NCBI GenBank assembly: GCA_030068075.1
Contig: CM057823.1
Location: 12,496,485 to 12,560,484, forward strand
Source of the DNA: Paguma larvata
Lineage: Eukaryota > Chordata > Mammalia > Carnivora > Viverridae
Reading direction: 5' to 3'
DNA length: 64,000 nucleotides
How positions within the stretch are numbered: the stretch's first letter is position 1; every line of letters begins with the position of its first letter. Below, piece after piece: positions 1 through 10,599 of the stretch. The notes below the pieces were generated by a model, which saw only the letters and a program-made list of their open reading frames with translations, was not told the origin of the DNA and ran no database searches. The position numbers were made by a program, and so were the translations under genes.

Positions 1-23
1 TCTTGACTAAAGGGAGCACTCAT

Positions 24-121
24 GGGGTGCCTGGCTGGCTCCATCAGTAGTACATGAAACTCTTGATCTTGCGGTTAGGGGTTCAAGCCCCACACTGTGA
101 GTAGAGATTATTTAAAATAAA
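24..121 (+). mobile_element. Short-type older CAN-SINE
   Basis: Head GGGGTGCCTGGCTGGCTC, B-box-like GGTTCAAGCCCCAC, then GTAGAGATTATTTAAAATAAA. This older type lacks the CT-rich middle. Confidence 0.8.
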
Positions 122-122
122 C

Positions 123-205
123 AGGGACACCTGACTGGTGTAGTTAATAGAGCATGCAACTCTTGATCCTCGAGTTTGTGAGTTCAAGCCCCACGTTGTT
201 TTTAC
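123..205 (+). mobile_element. Short-type older CAN-SINE, truncated
   Basis: A second copy directly after the first (GGGACACCTGACTGG ... GAGTTCAAGCCCCACG), lacking the tail. Confidence 0.7.
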
Positions 206-696
206 TTTGCCATTTGATGAGTACTTGCAGAAGGTTATAGGAGGAACTTCATTATTGCAGGTTCCTAGATCAAGAACCCAAAAAATAGGAAGAGAAATTA
301 GTTTTTAGTCTGTCCCAATGTTTTGCCCTGAAAAATTGGTTGGAAGTAACACCAGTAACATAGACAGCTGAGCAGGTTGTATGTGTGCATTTGCAATAGA
401 TGACGTATTTGAAACATTAGTTTGTTTGATTTTGTATCGTTGACCCGTGAGAAAGGTTTAAGAGGGTGGATATAGGGTCCAGGAAATTATCACAGAAGTA
501 AATAGTCTTGGGATAGCTTTGAAAAGGAGAGAGGGAAGGAAAGTAGAGAGCCAGCCTCTCCTAAGGGATGTGGAGCAGAATAAGCTTCAGGACAGCATTT
601 GAAGAGGAAAAGTGGGGACAGAGTCAGTTTCGAAGAAAGTGCCACCCATCTCCAGAACTTTCACATTTTGCAAAACTAACTTCAAACCCATTCTAC
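206..696. other. No gene seen
   Basis: Intergenic sequence. Open frames are short and unsupported; no repeat recognised with confidence. Confidence 0.5.
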
Positions 697-1029
697 AACT
701 CCCCCCTTTTCCTTTCTCCTCCAGTTCTGGCAACCATCATTCTACTTTGTCTCTGTGATTTTGACTCCTCTAGATACCTCAGAAACTGGAGTCCTACAAT
801 ATATGTTATTTTTTTGACTGACTGACTTCACTTAGCATAATGGCCTCAAGGTCCATCCATGTTGTAGTATGTGTCACAATTTCTTTCCTTCTTAAGGCCG
901 AACAGCATTCCATTGTATGTAATACTTCATTTCATTTATCCATTCATCCCTTGAACATTTGGGTTGCTTGCATTTTATGGCTATGATGAATAATACTGCT
1001 ATGGATATTGGTGCACAAATATCTCTTCA
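697..1029 (-). mobile_element. Old L1 3' fragment, antisense (left half)
   Basis: Matches the reverse complement of the L1 ORF2 end and 3' region (CCATCCATGTTGTAGTATGTG, CATTCCATTGTATG). The young SINE plus L1 interrupts it; it resumes at 8090. Confidence 0.75.
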
Positions 1030-1040
1030 AGACTGCTTTT
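1030..1040 (+). repeat. Target-site duplication, left copy
   Basis: AGACTGCTTTT, repeated exactly at 8079-8089. The pair encloses both the SINE at 1043 and the L1. Confidence 0.85.
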
Positions 1041-1042
1041 TA

Positions 1043-1256
1043 GGGGCGCCTGGGTGGCTCCGTCGGTTGAGCGTCCGACTTCAGCTCAGGTCATGATCTC
1101 GCGGTCTGTGGGTTCGAGCCCCGCGTCGGACTCTGTGCTGAGAGCTCGGAGCCTGGAGCCTGCTTTGGATTGTGTCTCCTTCTCTCTCTGCCCCTCCCCC
1201 ACTCGTGCTCTGTCTCTCTCTGTCTCAAAAATAAACTTAAAAAAAAAAAAAAAAAA
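1043..1256 (+). mobile_element. Felid CAN-SINE preceding the L1
   Basis: Starts GGGGCGCCTGGGTGGCTC (tRNA-like head), continues through the CT-rich middle (CTCTCTCTGCCCCTCC) and ends in AAATAAACTTA plus 18 A's that abut the first base of the L1. This is the young, long SINE form seen many times in the window; no protein is encoded despite open frames on both strands. Confidence 0.95.
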
Positions 1257-1269
1257 GGAGGAAGGAGGC

Positions 1270-1279
1270 AACATGGCGG
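1270..1279 (+). promoter_or_regulatory. YY1-like site at the start of the L1 5' UTR
   Basis: AACATGGCGG begins 13 bases after the first L1 base. Human L1 has a YY1 site at about the same place that positions transcription initiation. The same 10-mer occurs near the 5' end of the - strand L1 (19505-19514). Confidence 0.5.
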
Positions 1280-1612
1280 AGGAGTAGGGGGCTCCAGTAT
1301 TTCGCTTGCCCTTTAAAGGGGGACGACTGAAACCATTGTCTCTCTCTCAACTCCAAAAATCGGGGGGAAAAGGTGCTAGAGCTGACAAGAAACTAAGGCG
1401 AACACAGACACGGCCCAACTGAACTGTGAGTTTAATCTGGGTCGGATAAAACGAACTCGAACTCGGGAAGTTGAGCTGAGGGGAGGGTGAGCGTCTTCGG
1501 AGATAGCTGGGAAAGTGCCGACCGAACAACATCTGAACGAGAGGGCCAGAGCGGGTGAGACCACTACCATCCAGGCCCTAAATGCAGGGCTTTTGAAGAG
1601 AAGTTCAGTGGC

Positions 1613-2150
1613 AAACAGCAGCAATCCCCGCGCGCTGCTGGGACCGCACCAACCTCGTCCTGAGCCACTGGGACGCGCGCGGGAGGGACTGGCAGCAGGG
1701 ACGCAGGCGGCGCCGCCTGCGGAGCACCTCTAACCCCGGCACAATTATAACGAAATCGGGGGGTGGCAGACGGCCGCACCACCGCGCCACCCTCGCCCAG
1801 CGCCTCCGGGGCGCGCGCGCTGCCGGGACAGGCAGGGGGGACTCAGGCGGCGGCTCCTGCGGAGCACCTCTAACCCCCGCACAGTTATAGCCAAATCGGG
1901 GGGTAGCAGAGGGCCGCGCCACCGCGCCACCCTCGCCCAGCGCCTCCGGGGCGCGCGCGCTGCCGGGACAGGCAGGGGGGACTCAGGCGGCGGCTCCCGC
2001 GGAGCACCTCTAAGCCCCGCACAGTTACAGCCAAATCGGGGGGTAGCAGACGGCCGCGCCACCGCGCCACCCTCGCCCAGCGCCTCCGGGCACGCACGCT
2101 GCCGGGATAGGCAGCAGGCACCCAGGCAGACCCAGGCGCGGCTCCAGTAA
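1613..2150 (+). repeat. 140-bp tandem monomers in the L1 5' UTR
   Basis: The motif AAATCGGGGGG recurs at 1753, 1893 and 2033, an exact 140-base period. Each unit contains the block GCCACCGCGCCACCCTCGCC and ends near GGAGCACCTCTAA. A more diverged unit precedes them (about 1613-1752). The arrangement recalls the promoter monomers of mouse L1; promoter function here is inferred. Confidence 0.85.
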
Positions 2151-2484
2151 ACCACACTAGGCTGGCGTGGGCGGTGGAGAGAGAACAGAAATAAAGGGGC
2201 GAATAAAGCCTCCAGGACTGGTGGCGCGGGTCTGGAGAGACGCCATTGTTGTCTCACAAGCCAGGAAGTCACCCCAGAAGCCATCCCTGCAGCAGTGGAG
2301 GCCGGACCGCCTACACTAAACCACGCCCCTCCCAAACTATCAGCAGGAGCGACTGATCCAAGTGGAGATTGCTGCCTGGAGTAACGCCAGTCATTTCTTC
2401 TTTTTAAATTTATCCCTCCCTTTCTCATTCCTACCGATCCCCATCCCTGAGCTGGTCATCCAGGGTACTGACTGGCTTAATCAT

Positions 2485-2600
2485 TTTTTTCGTTCTTTTT
2501 GTTTTTTGTTTTTTTGTTTTTTGTTTGTTTGTTTGTTTTGTTTGGGTTTTTTTTTGTTTTGTTTTTTGTTTTTTGTTTTTTGTTTTTGTTTTGTTTTTTA
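2485..2600 (+). repeat. T/G-rich simple repeat inside the L1 5' UTR
   Basis: A run of TTTTTG/TTTG units, low complexity. Short open frames here come only from this composition. Confidence 0.8.
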
Positions 2601-3044
2601 ACCCACTCTTTGAGGACATGTCCTACAACCTCTTCTTTACTTCCCTAGCCCTTTTTCTGGAATAACCAGGCCGTATAAGTTCATCTAGACGACATCGATC
2701 TTTATTCCTTTTCCCTCGCACCTGTCCTTATTCTGATTTCTATCAGTCTGGATTAAACCCTTTAGTCGCTCTACCTGGGCAAAGTCCATTTCCTTCTTCT
2801 CCCTGCACCAGTCATTATTCTGTCTATATATGCTCTGCCACCAGCACACTACATACCCTGTCCTTAACGTGTAGCTGTTACTTCAGGACATTGCCCTCAG
2901 AGAGTCACTTGTTATTTTTTTCTGTTGTGAACTGCTTGTCTGGACCATTTGTCGGTACGTTTGAGTATTTCTGTGTTCTGTGTGTCTGTCAGTTTTCCTT
3001 TCCAGGGCAACTTCAAGAAACAACCCATAACACATCCAGCCAAA

Positions 3045-3938
3045 ATGACGAGACGGAAGAATTCTCCTCAAAAGAGTCTACAAGAAGCAGTGACAGCTCA
3101 AGAATTAATGAAAAGAGATATAAGCAACATAACAGAACTTGAATATAGAATGTTAATCATAAAACTAATTGCTGGCCTTGAAAAAAGCTTAGATGAATGC
3201 AAGGGGTCCTACGAGGCAAAGTTCAAAGACCTTAAAAACGGTCAGGAAGAATTAAAGAAGACATTGGAAGAAATACAGGGGAAACTGGAAGCAACCACAG
3301 CACGGATTGAAGAGGTAGAGGAAAGAGTTAGTGCATTAGAAGACAAAATCATTGAAAAAGAGGAAGCAGATAAAAAGAGAGAGAAGCTGATCCAGGAACA
3401 GGAAAGGAGAATTCGAGAGTTGAGCGATGCAGTCAAAAGAAACAATATCCGTATCATAGGAGTTCCAGAGGAAGAAGAGAGAGAGAAAGGAGTCGAAGGG
3501 GTTCTGGAACAAATCATTGCTGAGAACTTCCTCAACATGAGAAAGGAAACGGGCATGGAAATCCAAGAGGCACAGAGAACTCCCCTCAGACGTAACTTGA
3601 ATAGACCTTCTGCACGGCACATCATAGTGAAGCTGGCAAAATACAAAGATAGGGAGAGAATCCTGAAAGCAGCTAGGGACAAAAGAACCCTAACATACAA
3701 AGGGAGACCTATAAGGGTAGTAGCAGACTTATCTACGGAAACTTGGCAAGCCAGAAAGGAATGGCAGGACATCTTCAATGTGATGAGCAAGAAGGACATG
3801 CAACCAAGAATTCTGTATCCGGCTAGCCTGTCATTCAGAATAGAAGGAGAGATCAAGGTTTTTCCCAACAAACAAAAACTGAAAGAATTTATCACAAATA
3901 AGCCAGCACTGCAAGAGATCCTGAGGGGCATTCTATGA
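3045..3938 (+). CDS. L1 ORF1 protein (RNA-binding chaperone), intact
   Basis: Encodes 297 residues beginning [10 protein letters not shown]. The family protein forms coiled-coil trimers that coat L1 RNA in cytoplasmic particles. A long charged heptad region spans about residues 36-130, an RRM-type domain begins near 133 ([11 protein letters not shown]) and a basic C-terminal domain follows (RMPS-like stretch ARHIIVKL, then [12 protein letters not shown]). The open frame extends upstream to an ATG at 2949, but I chose 3045 because the - strand L1 ORF1 starts at the same homologous Met and is also 297 residues. Its stop overlaps the first ATG of ORF2. Confidence 0.93.
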   Translation: MTRRKNSPQKSLQEAVTAQELMKRDISNITELEYRMLIIKLIAGLEKSLDECKGSYEAKFKDLKNGQEELKKTLEEIQGKLEATTARIEEVEERVSALEDKIIEKEEADKKREKLIQEQERRIRELSDAVKRNNIRIIGVPEEEEREKGVEGVLEQIIAENFLNMRKETGMEIQEAQRTPLRRNLNRPSARHIIVKLAKYKDRERILKAARDKRTLTYKGRPIRVVADLSTETWQARKEWQDIFNVMSKKDMQPRILYPASLSFRIEGEIKVFPNKQKLKEFITNKPALQEILRGIL

Positions 3939-6900
3939 AAACAAGGAGGCAAAGAATACAAACTACCAGACACAGCCTTACAAACATGAAACTTACAGAT
4001 AATACAGTGACTGTAAGCCCATATTTTTCAATATTAACACTGAATGTAAATGGACTAAATGCGCCAATCAAAAGACACAGGATAACAGAATGGATTAAAA
4101 AACAAGACCCATCTATTTGCTGTCTTCAAGAAACTCATCTTAAACCTGAAGACACCTTCAGATTGAAAGTGAGGGGATGGAGAACTATCTACCATGCTAC
4201 TGGAAGTCAGAAGAAAGCCGGAGTAGCCACACTTATATCAGACAAATTAGACTTTAAAATGAACGATGTAATAAGAGATGAGGAAGGACATTATATAATA
4301 GTCTCAGGGACCATCCAGCAGGAAGAGCTAACAATTGTAAATATCTACGCACCGAATTCAGGGGCACCCAAATTTGTAAAACAACTAATTACAAACATTA
4401 GCAACCTCATCGATAAAAATGTCCTAATAGTAGGGGATCTCAACACTCCACTCTCGGCATTGGATAGATCAACAAAACAGAAAATCTCCGCAGAAACAAT
4501 AGCCCTGAATGACACATTAGGACAGATGGGCCTCACAGACATCTTTAGGGTCCTTCATCCAGAAGCAAAGGAATTTACATTCTTCTCATCTGCACACGGT
4601 ACATTTTCCAAGATAGACCACATTCTGGGGCACAGGGAAGCTCTGAATAAATATAAAAGAATTGAGATCATACCGTGTACAGTGTCAGACCACAATGCTT
4701 TGAAACTTGAAATCAACCACAGGAGAAAGCCTGGAAAATATCCAAGAACATGGCGGCTAAGAAATAACCTACTAAAAGATGACTGGGTCAACCAAGCCAT
4801 CAGAGAAGAAATTAAAAAATACATGGAAACAAATGAAAATGAAAATACAACAATCCAAACGCTCTGGGATGCAGCAAAGGCAGTCCTGAGAGGGAAATAT
4901 ATTGCAATCCAGGCCCATCTCAAGAAACAAGAAAAATCAATAACACAAATTCTAACAGCACGCCTAAAGGAACTAGAAGCAGATCAACTAAAACAACCCA
5001 AGCCCAGCAGAAAGAGAGAAATAACTAAGATCAGAGCACAAATTAACCATATGGAGACAGAAAAGGTAGTGGAACAGATCAATGAAACCAAAAGCTGGTT
5101 CTTTGAAAAAATAAACAAAATAGACAAACCTCTAGCCAGGCTTCTCAAAAAGAAAAGAGAGAGAACTCAAATAAATAAAATCGTGAATGAAAAGGGAGAA
5201 ATTACAACCAATCCCTCAGAGATACAAGCAATCATCAGAGAATACTATGAAAAATTATATGCCACCAAACTTGGCAATCTGGAAGAAATGGACAGCTTCC
5301 TAAATAGCCACACGCTACCAAAACTCAAACGGGAAGAAATAGAAAATTTGAACAGACCCATAACTAGTGAAGAAATAGAATCAGTTATTAAAAACCTCCC
5401 AGCAAATAAAAGCCCTGGACCAGATGGCTTTCCTGCGGAATTTTACCAGACATTTAAAACAGAGTTAATTCCTATCCTCCTCAAGCTGTTCCAAAAAATT
5501 GAAACGGAAGGAAAACTCCCGGACTCATTCTATGAAGCCAGCATCACTTTGATTCCCAAACCAGATAGAGACCCAGCAAAGAAAGAAAATTACAGGCCAA
5601 TATCCCTGATGAATATGGATGCAAAAATTCTCAACAAGATACTAGCAAATCGAATCCAACAGCATATAAAGAGAATTATCCACCATGATCAAGTAGGATT
5701 CATCCCTGGGTTGCAGGGCTGGTTCAATATTCGCAAATCAATCAACGTGATACATCACATCAACAAAAGAAAAGATAAGAACCATATGATCCTGTCAATA
5801 GATGCAGAAAAAGCATTTGACAAAATACAGCATCCTTTCTTAATAAAAACTCTCGAGAAAGTCGGGATAGAAGGAACATACTTAAACATCATAAAAGCCA
5901 TATATGAAAAACCCACAGCTAATATCATCCTCAATGGGGAAAAATTGAAAGCCTTCCCCCTGAGATCAGGAACACGACAGGGATGTCCACTCTCGCCACT
6001 GCTATTTAACATAGTGCTGGAAGTCTTAGCATCAGCAATCAGACAACAAAACAAAATAAAAGGCATCAAGATTGGCAAGGAGGAAGTCAAACTTTCACTT
6101 TTTGCAGATGACATGATACTTTACATGGAAAACCCGACAGAATCCACCAAAAGCCTACTAGAACTGATTCATGATTTCAGCAAAGTTGCAGGATACAAAA
6201 TCAATGTACAGAAATCGGTGGCATTTCTATACACCAACAATGAAGCAGCAGAAAGAGAAATAAAGAAGCTAATCCCTTTCACAATTGCACCAAAAACCAT
6301 AAAATACTTAGGAATAAACCTAACCAAAGATGTGAAAGACCTCTACACTGAAAACTATAAAAAACTTATGAAGGAAATTGAGGAAGACACAAGGAAATGG
6401 AAAAACATCCCATGCTCATGGATTGGAAGAATAAATATCGTCAAAATGGCAATACTACCCAAAGCAATCTACACATTCAATGCAATCCCAATCAAAATTG
6501 CACCAGCATTCTTCTCAAAGCTAGAGCAAACAATCCTAAAATTTGTATGGAACCACAAAAGACCTCGAATAGCCAAAATAATACTGAAGAATAAAACCAA
6601 GGCGGGAGGCATCACAATCCCAGACTTTAACCTCTACTACAAAGCGGTGGTCATCAAGACTGTATGGTATTGGCACAAAAACAGACGCATAGACCAATGG
6701 AATAGAATAGAAAACTCAGAAATGGACCCGCAAGTATATGGCCAACTAATCTTTGACAAAGCGGGAAAATGTATCCAATGGAAAAAAGACAGCCTTTTTA
6801 ACAAATGGTGCTGGGAGAATTGGACAGCAACATGCAAAAGAATGAAACTAGACCACTTTCTTACACCACTCACAAAAATAAATTCTAAATGGATAAAAGA

Positions 6901-7909
6901 TCTGAATGTGAGGCAGGAAACCGTCAAAATCCTAGAGGAGAAAACAGGAAAAAGCCTCTTTGACCTAAGACGCACCAATTTCTTACTCGACATGTCTCCA
7001 AAGGCAAGAGAATTAAAAGCAAAGATGAACTATTGGGACCTCATCAAGATAAAAAGCTTCTGCACGGCAAAAGAAACAACCAACAAAACGAATAGGCAAC
7101 CAACGGAATGGGAAAAGATCATCGCAAATGACATATCGGATAAAGGACTAATATCTAAAATTTATAAAGAACTTACCAAACTCCAAACCCGAAAAACAAA
7201 CAACCCAGTGAAGAAATGGGCGGAAGATATGAATAGACACTTCTCCAAAGGGGACATTCAGATGGCCAACAGACACACGAAACGATGCTCAATGTCACTC
7301 AGCATCAGGGAAATACAAATCAAAACTACACTGAGATACCACCTCACACCAGTCAGAGTGGCTAAAATGAACAAATCAGGAAACTATAGATGCTGGCGAG
7401 GATGTGGAGAAGTAGGCACCCTCCTACACTGTTGGTGGGAATGCAAACTGGTGCAGCCACTCTGGAAAACGGTGTGGAGGTTCCTCAAAAAAATGAAAAT
7501 AGAGCTACCCTATGACCCAGCAATAGCCCTGCTAGGAATCTACCCAAGAGACACAGGAATGCTGATGCATAGGAGCACGTGTACCCCAATGTTCATAGCA
7601 GCACTTTCGACAATAGCCAAATCATGGAAAGAGACCAAGTGCCCATCAACTGACGAATGGATAAAGAAGTTATGGTACTTATATACAATGGACTATTACG
7701 TGGCAATGAGAAAAAATGAAATCTGGCCATGTGTAGCAACATGGATGGAACTGGAGGGTATTATGTTAAGTGAAATAAGTCAGTCAGAAAAAGACAGATA
7801 CCATATGTTTCCACGAATAGGTGGACTTTGTGAGACTAAGCAAAAACCAGGGGGAGGGGAAGAGGGGAAAGAAAAAAAAGACACAGAGAGGGAGGGAGAT
7901 AAAACATAA
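3935..7909 (+). CDS. L1 ORF2 protein (endonuclease and reverse transcriptase), intact
   Basis: Encodes 1324 residues from the first ATG. The protein nicks genomic DNA and primes reverse transcription of L1 RNA (also of SINE RNA in trans). AP-type endonuclease residues are present: Asn37, Glu66 (QETH), Asp168/Asn170 (GDLN) and Asp252/His253 (SDH). The reverse transcriptase has FADD at 723-726. The C-terminal Cys/His motif is C1153, C1157, H1165, C1166, C1170. The first ATG overlaps the ORF1 stop as ATGA; Met18 (3986) matches the human start better and may be the real one. Codon 1299 (7829) is TGT where the - strand copy has TGA, adding 26 G/K/E-rich residues to the usual end. Confidence 0.95.
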   Translation: MKTRRQRIQTTRHSLTNMKLTDNTVTVSPYFSILTLNVNGLNAPIKRHRITEWIKKQDPSICCLQETHLKPEDTFRLKVRGWRTIYHATGSQKKAGVATLISDKLDFKMNDVIRDEEGHYIIVSGTIQQEELTIVNIYAPNSGAPKFVKQLITNISNLIDKNVLIVGDLNTPLSALDRSTKQKISAETIALNDTLGQMGLTDIFRVLHPEAKEFTFFSSAHGTFSKIDHILGHREALNKYKRIEIIPCTVSDHNALKLEINHRRKPGKYPRTWRLRNNLLKDDWVNQAIREEIKKYMETNENENTTIQTLWDAAKAVLRGKYIAIQAHLKKQEKSITQILTARLKELEADQLKQPKPSRKREITKIRAQINHMETEKVVEQINETKSWFFEKINKIDKPLARLLKKKRERTQINKIVNEKGEITTNPSEIQAIIREYYEKLYATKLGNLEEMDSFLNSHTLPKLKREEIENLNRPITSEEIESVIKNLPANKSPGPDGFPAEFYQTFKTELIPILLKLFQKIETEGKLPDSFYEASITLIPKPDRDPAKKENYRPISLMNMDAKILNKILANRIQQHIKRIIHHDQVGFIPGLQGWFNIRKSINVIHHINKRKDKNHMILSIDAEKAFDKIQHPFLIKTLEKVGIEGTYLNIIKAIYEKPTANIILNGEKLKAFPLRSGTRQGCPLSPLLFNIVLEVLASAIRQQNKIKGIKIGKEEVKLSLFADDMILYMENPTESTKSLLELIHDFSKVAGYKINVQKSVAFLYTNNEAAEREIKKLIPFTIAPKTIKYLGINLTKDVKDLYTENYKKLMKEIEEDTRKWKNIPCSWIGRINIVKMAILPKAIYTFNAIPIKIAPAFFSKLEQTILKFVWNHKRPRIAKIILKNKTKAGGITIPDFNLYYKAVVIKTVWYWHKNRRIDQWNRIENSEMDPQVYGQLIFDKAGKCIQWKKDSLFNKWCWENWTATCKRMKLDHFLTPLTKINSKWIKDLNVRQETVKILEEKTGKSLFDLRRTNFLLDMSPKARELKAKMNYWDLIKIKSFCTAKETTNKTNRQPTEWEKIIANDISDKGLISKIYKELTKLQTRKTNNPVKKWAEDMNRHFSKGDIQMANRHTKRCSMSLSIREIQIKTTLRYHLTPVRVAKMNKSGNYRCWRGCGEVGTLLHCWWECKLVQPLWKTVWRFLKKMKIELPYDPAIALLGIYPRDTGMLMHRSTCTPMFIAALSTIAKSWKETKCPSTDEWIKKLWYLYTMDYYVAMRKNEIWPCVATWMELEGIMLSEISQSEKDRYHMFPRIGGLCETKQKPGGGEEGKEKKDTEREGDKT

Positions 7910-7978
7910 GAGACTCTCAAGGACTAAGAAAAAACTGAGGGTAAGGGGGATGAGGGAGGGGGGAGAGGGGGTGATGGG
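7849..7978 (+). other. G-rich polypurine tract of the L1 3' end
   Basis: Runs of G (7850-7867 and 7939-7977) in a purine-rich strand could form G-quadruplexes. Mammalian L1 3' UTRs commonly keep such a tract. The first part is read as ORF2 C-terminus in this copy because of the stop loss. Confidence 0.6.
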
Positions 7979-8036
7979 CATTAAAAAGGGCACATGTTGG
8001 GATGAACACTGGGTGTTATATGTAAACCAATTTGAA

Positions 8037-8042
8037 AATAAA
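8037..8042 (+). terminator. L1 polyadenylation signal
   Basis: AATAAA about 10 bases before the long terminal A-tract of the L1. Confidence 0.85.
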
Positions 8043-8078
8043 CTATTATAATAAAAAAAAAAAAAAAAAAAAAAAAAA

Positions 8079-8089
8079 AGACTGCTTTT
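8079..8089 (+). repeat. Target-site duplication, right copy
   Basis: AGACTGCTTTT directly after the L1 A-tail. The older L1 sequence resumes immediately beyond it. Confidence 0.85.
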
Positions 8090-8345
8090 AATTGTTTTGG
8101 TTGTACACCCAGAAGTAATACTGATGAATCACATTGTGATTCTATTTTTAATTTTCCGAGGAAATACAGTGTTTTCCATAGTGGCTCCACTGTTTTATAC
8201 TCCCACCAGCAGTGCAAGAGGATTTCAGTTTCTCCATATCCTCACCAACACCTGTCATTGCTGGGTTGTTTGTTTATAGTAGCCATCTTAATGGATATGA
8301 GATGACATATCATTGTGGTTTTGATTTTCATTTCCCCAATGCTGC
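8090..8345 (-). mobile_element. Old L1 3' fragment, antisense (right half)
   Basis: Continuation of the fragment ending at 1029: antisense ORF2 text such as ATAGTGGCTCCACTG and ACTCCCACCAGCAGTG. Confidence 0.75.
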
Positions 8346-8990
8346 TGCTCAGCTTTTAATACTCAAAATTCACTATATACATATGTACAGATATATCTTG
8401 ATATATTTTCAGTCAGTTGAATATTGGAAAAATCATGTCCCCCACACTTGATGTATAGAAAAGTCTTAGGACATTCCAAATGCAAAGAACGTTATGGTGT
8501 CAAAAATAGGTTAGGTGTGTTGATATCACAGCTAATATTAATATGAACCTTTTCTCAACTATTATGTTTGTCCTGAAGGTTTTTTTTCACATTTATCTTT
8601 CATGTGTAGCCCTTGGCTTTCCTGGAATGTCATGGGTCCCATGCCAGATGAGAGCATATTGAAGAAAATTGTAAATATACAAGATAACTGTATAAAGCTA
8701 CTGTTTATTAAAACCATTTTGTGGTCAGAAAGCCACGTTTTAAGCATTTTACACAAACACAATAGCTTCTCGTTTGTGCAGGGGTAATTGATCATGTTGC
8801 GTTACATTTTAGGAAATTGGAAATTTGGGGTTGGCATGTGCATATAATTTTTCCTATTTAAAGAATTGAAAAATGGGTTCGTGTGGATGCAGAATGACCT
8901 TGTTTTCAGGTAAAAGTTACTGATTTTGCCTCTATTTGGATCCGAAGAACAACAAAAAAAAGGTTTTAAAACAGTCACAAACTTACAGAA
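8346..8990. other. No gene seen
   Basis: AT-rich intergenic DNA, probably old repeat remnants, with no recognisable coding sequence. Confidence 0.5.
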
Positions 8991-9380
8991 AAGTTGGAAA
9001 AACTTTTGCTCTTGGACTATTTAAGGGTAAGTTACTGACTTGATGCCTCACACTCCTGGATACTCCAGTGTGTGTTTCCTACAAAGAAGGAAGTTCTCCT
9101 ACATAACATACAATCATTAAAATCAGGAAATTAACACCAATACCTTACTACTTAGACCTTAGACCCCATGTAATTCTCACCGTTTGTCCCAATAGTGGGT
9201 CTTAAGCAAAAAGATCCAGATTAGACCCACATATTGTATTTCATGGCCAGGTCTCTTTAGTCAGGAATGTTTCATCAGGGTTTCCTTGATGTTTATACCT
9301 TGACACAATTGAAATTTATAAATTTATACAATGTCCCTTGGTTTGGGTTTGTGTGGTGTTTCCCAGTGATTACGTCGTTG
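8991..9380 (-). mobile_element. Old L1 3' UTR-like repeat, antisense (tentative)
   Basis: Phrases such as AAAATCAGGAAATTAACACC and GCCAGGTCTCTTTAGTC match a common ancient L1 3' region read in reverse. Family not resolved. A similar stretch occurs at 56420-57000. Confidence 0.5.
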
Positions 9381-9835
9381 GCTAAACCCTGGCTTTTCAC
9401 ATTGAACAAACCTATACTAAGAACTAATAAGCTAAAATGTAGACCTAGGAGCAAGAAATGATTTAAGACCCAAAAATCACAAAAAGGAAAATAAAATGGA
9501 TTTGACAACAGTTTCTATTCAAAGAACTTCACAGAGAGATGACAGACTGAGGGAAGTTACTTGACACAAATAAGACTAGGGATTGACATAGAGAACATAC
9601 TCCCAGGAATCAAACAAAACAAGAATATTGAGCCTGCTGCGACTTGAATGGGCAAATCACAGAAGAGGAAGCCCAAATGTGATGAGATGTTCAAATAAAC
9701 TAGTAGAGGAAAAATGCAAATTATAATGAAATACCACTGCATACTCAGGAGAATTGCAAAGAATAAAAATCAGAAAGGTGGATAATATCATTAGGAAAAT
9801 TCATACGATGGAATTGCTTATTAAAATTTAGAAGC

Positions 9836-10036
9836 AGGGCCCCCAGGTGGCTCAGTTGGTTAAGGGACCAACTCTTGATTTCAGCTCAGATCATGATCTT
9901 ATGGTTGAGAGAGACTCCGTGTCAGGCTTTGCACTGACACACAGAACCTGCCTGGGATTCTCTCACTCTATCTCTGCCCCTCCCCCACTCACGCGCTCTC
10001 GTCTCTCTTAAGTAAACTTTAAAAAGTATTAAAAAG
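9836..10036 (+). mobile_element. CAN-SINE
   Basis: Flanked by near-identical duplications AAAATTTAGAAGC (9823-9835) and AAAACTTAGAAGC (10037-10049). Moderately diverged head (GGGCCCCCAGGTGGCTCAG). Confidence 0.85.
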
Positions 10037-10049
10037 AAAACTTAGAAGC

Positions 10050-10590
10050 TAAATACAGTGATGGTCATCATTTAGTGAAGTTGGAAGTAAATGCATAGCA
10101 CAATACGAATATGCACGCAAGACACAATACAGTGTCTTTCACATGGATAATTGAAGGATATTTATCAAATACATTAAAGGATACTTTTCAAAGGAGAGAA
10201 ATGAGATCCTGTATCCAGGATGAAACGGGAAACCCAAGGATTTTGCACAGACATGTTGACAATGTACTGTAAAAGAAAAGGATTAAGTATACCTGTGCAT
10301 CTGGGAATCAAAAGAACGTGGGGAACTAATTTCCACAGCAAACTATGAGAGGACATAAATTATATCCATGAATTTAAAAAATATGTCACTATAGCAACTT
10401 TATTTTTTAAAGTGTTAAGATGATAAGTTAAATATAGTTGTAACCAAGACCTTAAATGTCAAAAGTTTACTTCTCAAAAGATGTATTAAGATAAAAACTT
10501 ACTGTGTTGCACTGCTCCGTAACTAATTCCATGACAGTAAATGGACAAATTGCAATTCATTTTGATTCTGCCACTTAGCACAACACTTAG
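10050..10590. other. No gene seen
   Basis: AT-rich intergenic sequence; nothing recognised. Confidence 0.45.
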
Positions 10591-10599
10591 AAGTGAAGT

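Larger units (their letters stand above)
1257..8078 (+). mobile_element. Full-length L1 retrotransposon with both ORFs intact
   Basis: A complete non-LTR retrotransposon of about 6.8 kb: 5' UTR 1257-3044 with tandem monomers, ORF1 3045-3938, ORF2 3935-7909, a G-rich 3' segment, AATAAA at 8037 and an uninterrupted A-tail of about 27. It follows the A-tail of a SINE (1043-1256); the pair is flanked by AGACTGCTTTT at 1030-1040 and 8079-8089. The surrounding DNA is an older antisense L1. Open ORFs, a long pure A-tail and a matching duplication indicate a recent insertion. Confidence 0.95.

Noticed and set aside
1043..1120. tRNA-like box A/B sequence in SINE heads
   Set aside because: SINE promoters derived from a tRNA, not folding as functional tRNA genes.
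1745..2428. Antisense open frame of 227 codons in the L1 5' UTR
   Set aside because: It comes from the GC-rich 140-bp repeats; the same peptide segment recurs with each monomer, and no known protein matches.
2949..3044. Longer ORF1 start giving 329 residues
   Set aside because: The - strand L1 ORF1 starts at the position homologous to 3045 and has the same 297-residue length; the extra N-terminus is 5' UTR.
3242..3973. Antisense open frame of 243 codons opposite L1 ORF1
   Set aside because: Mirror of the real ORF1 coding strand; codon pattern and domains belong to the + strand.
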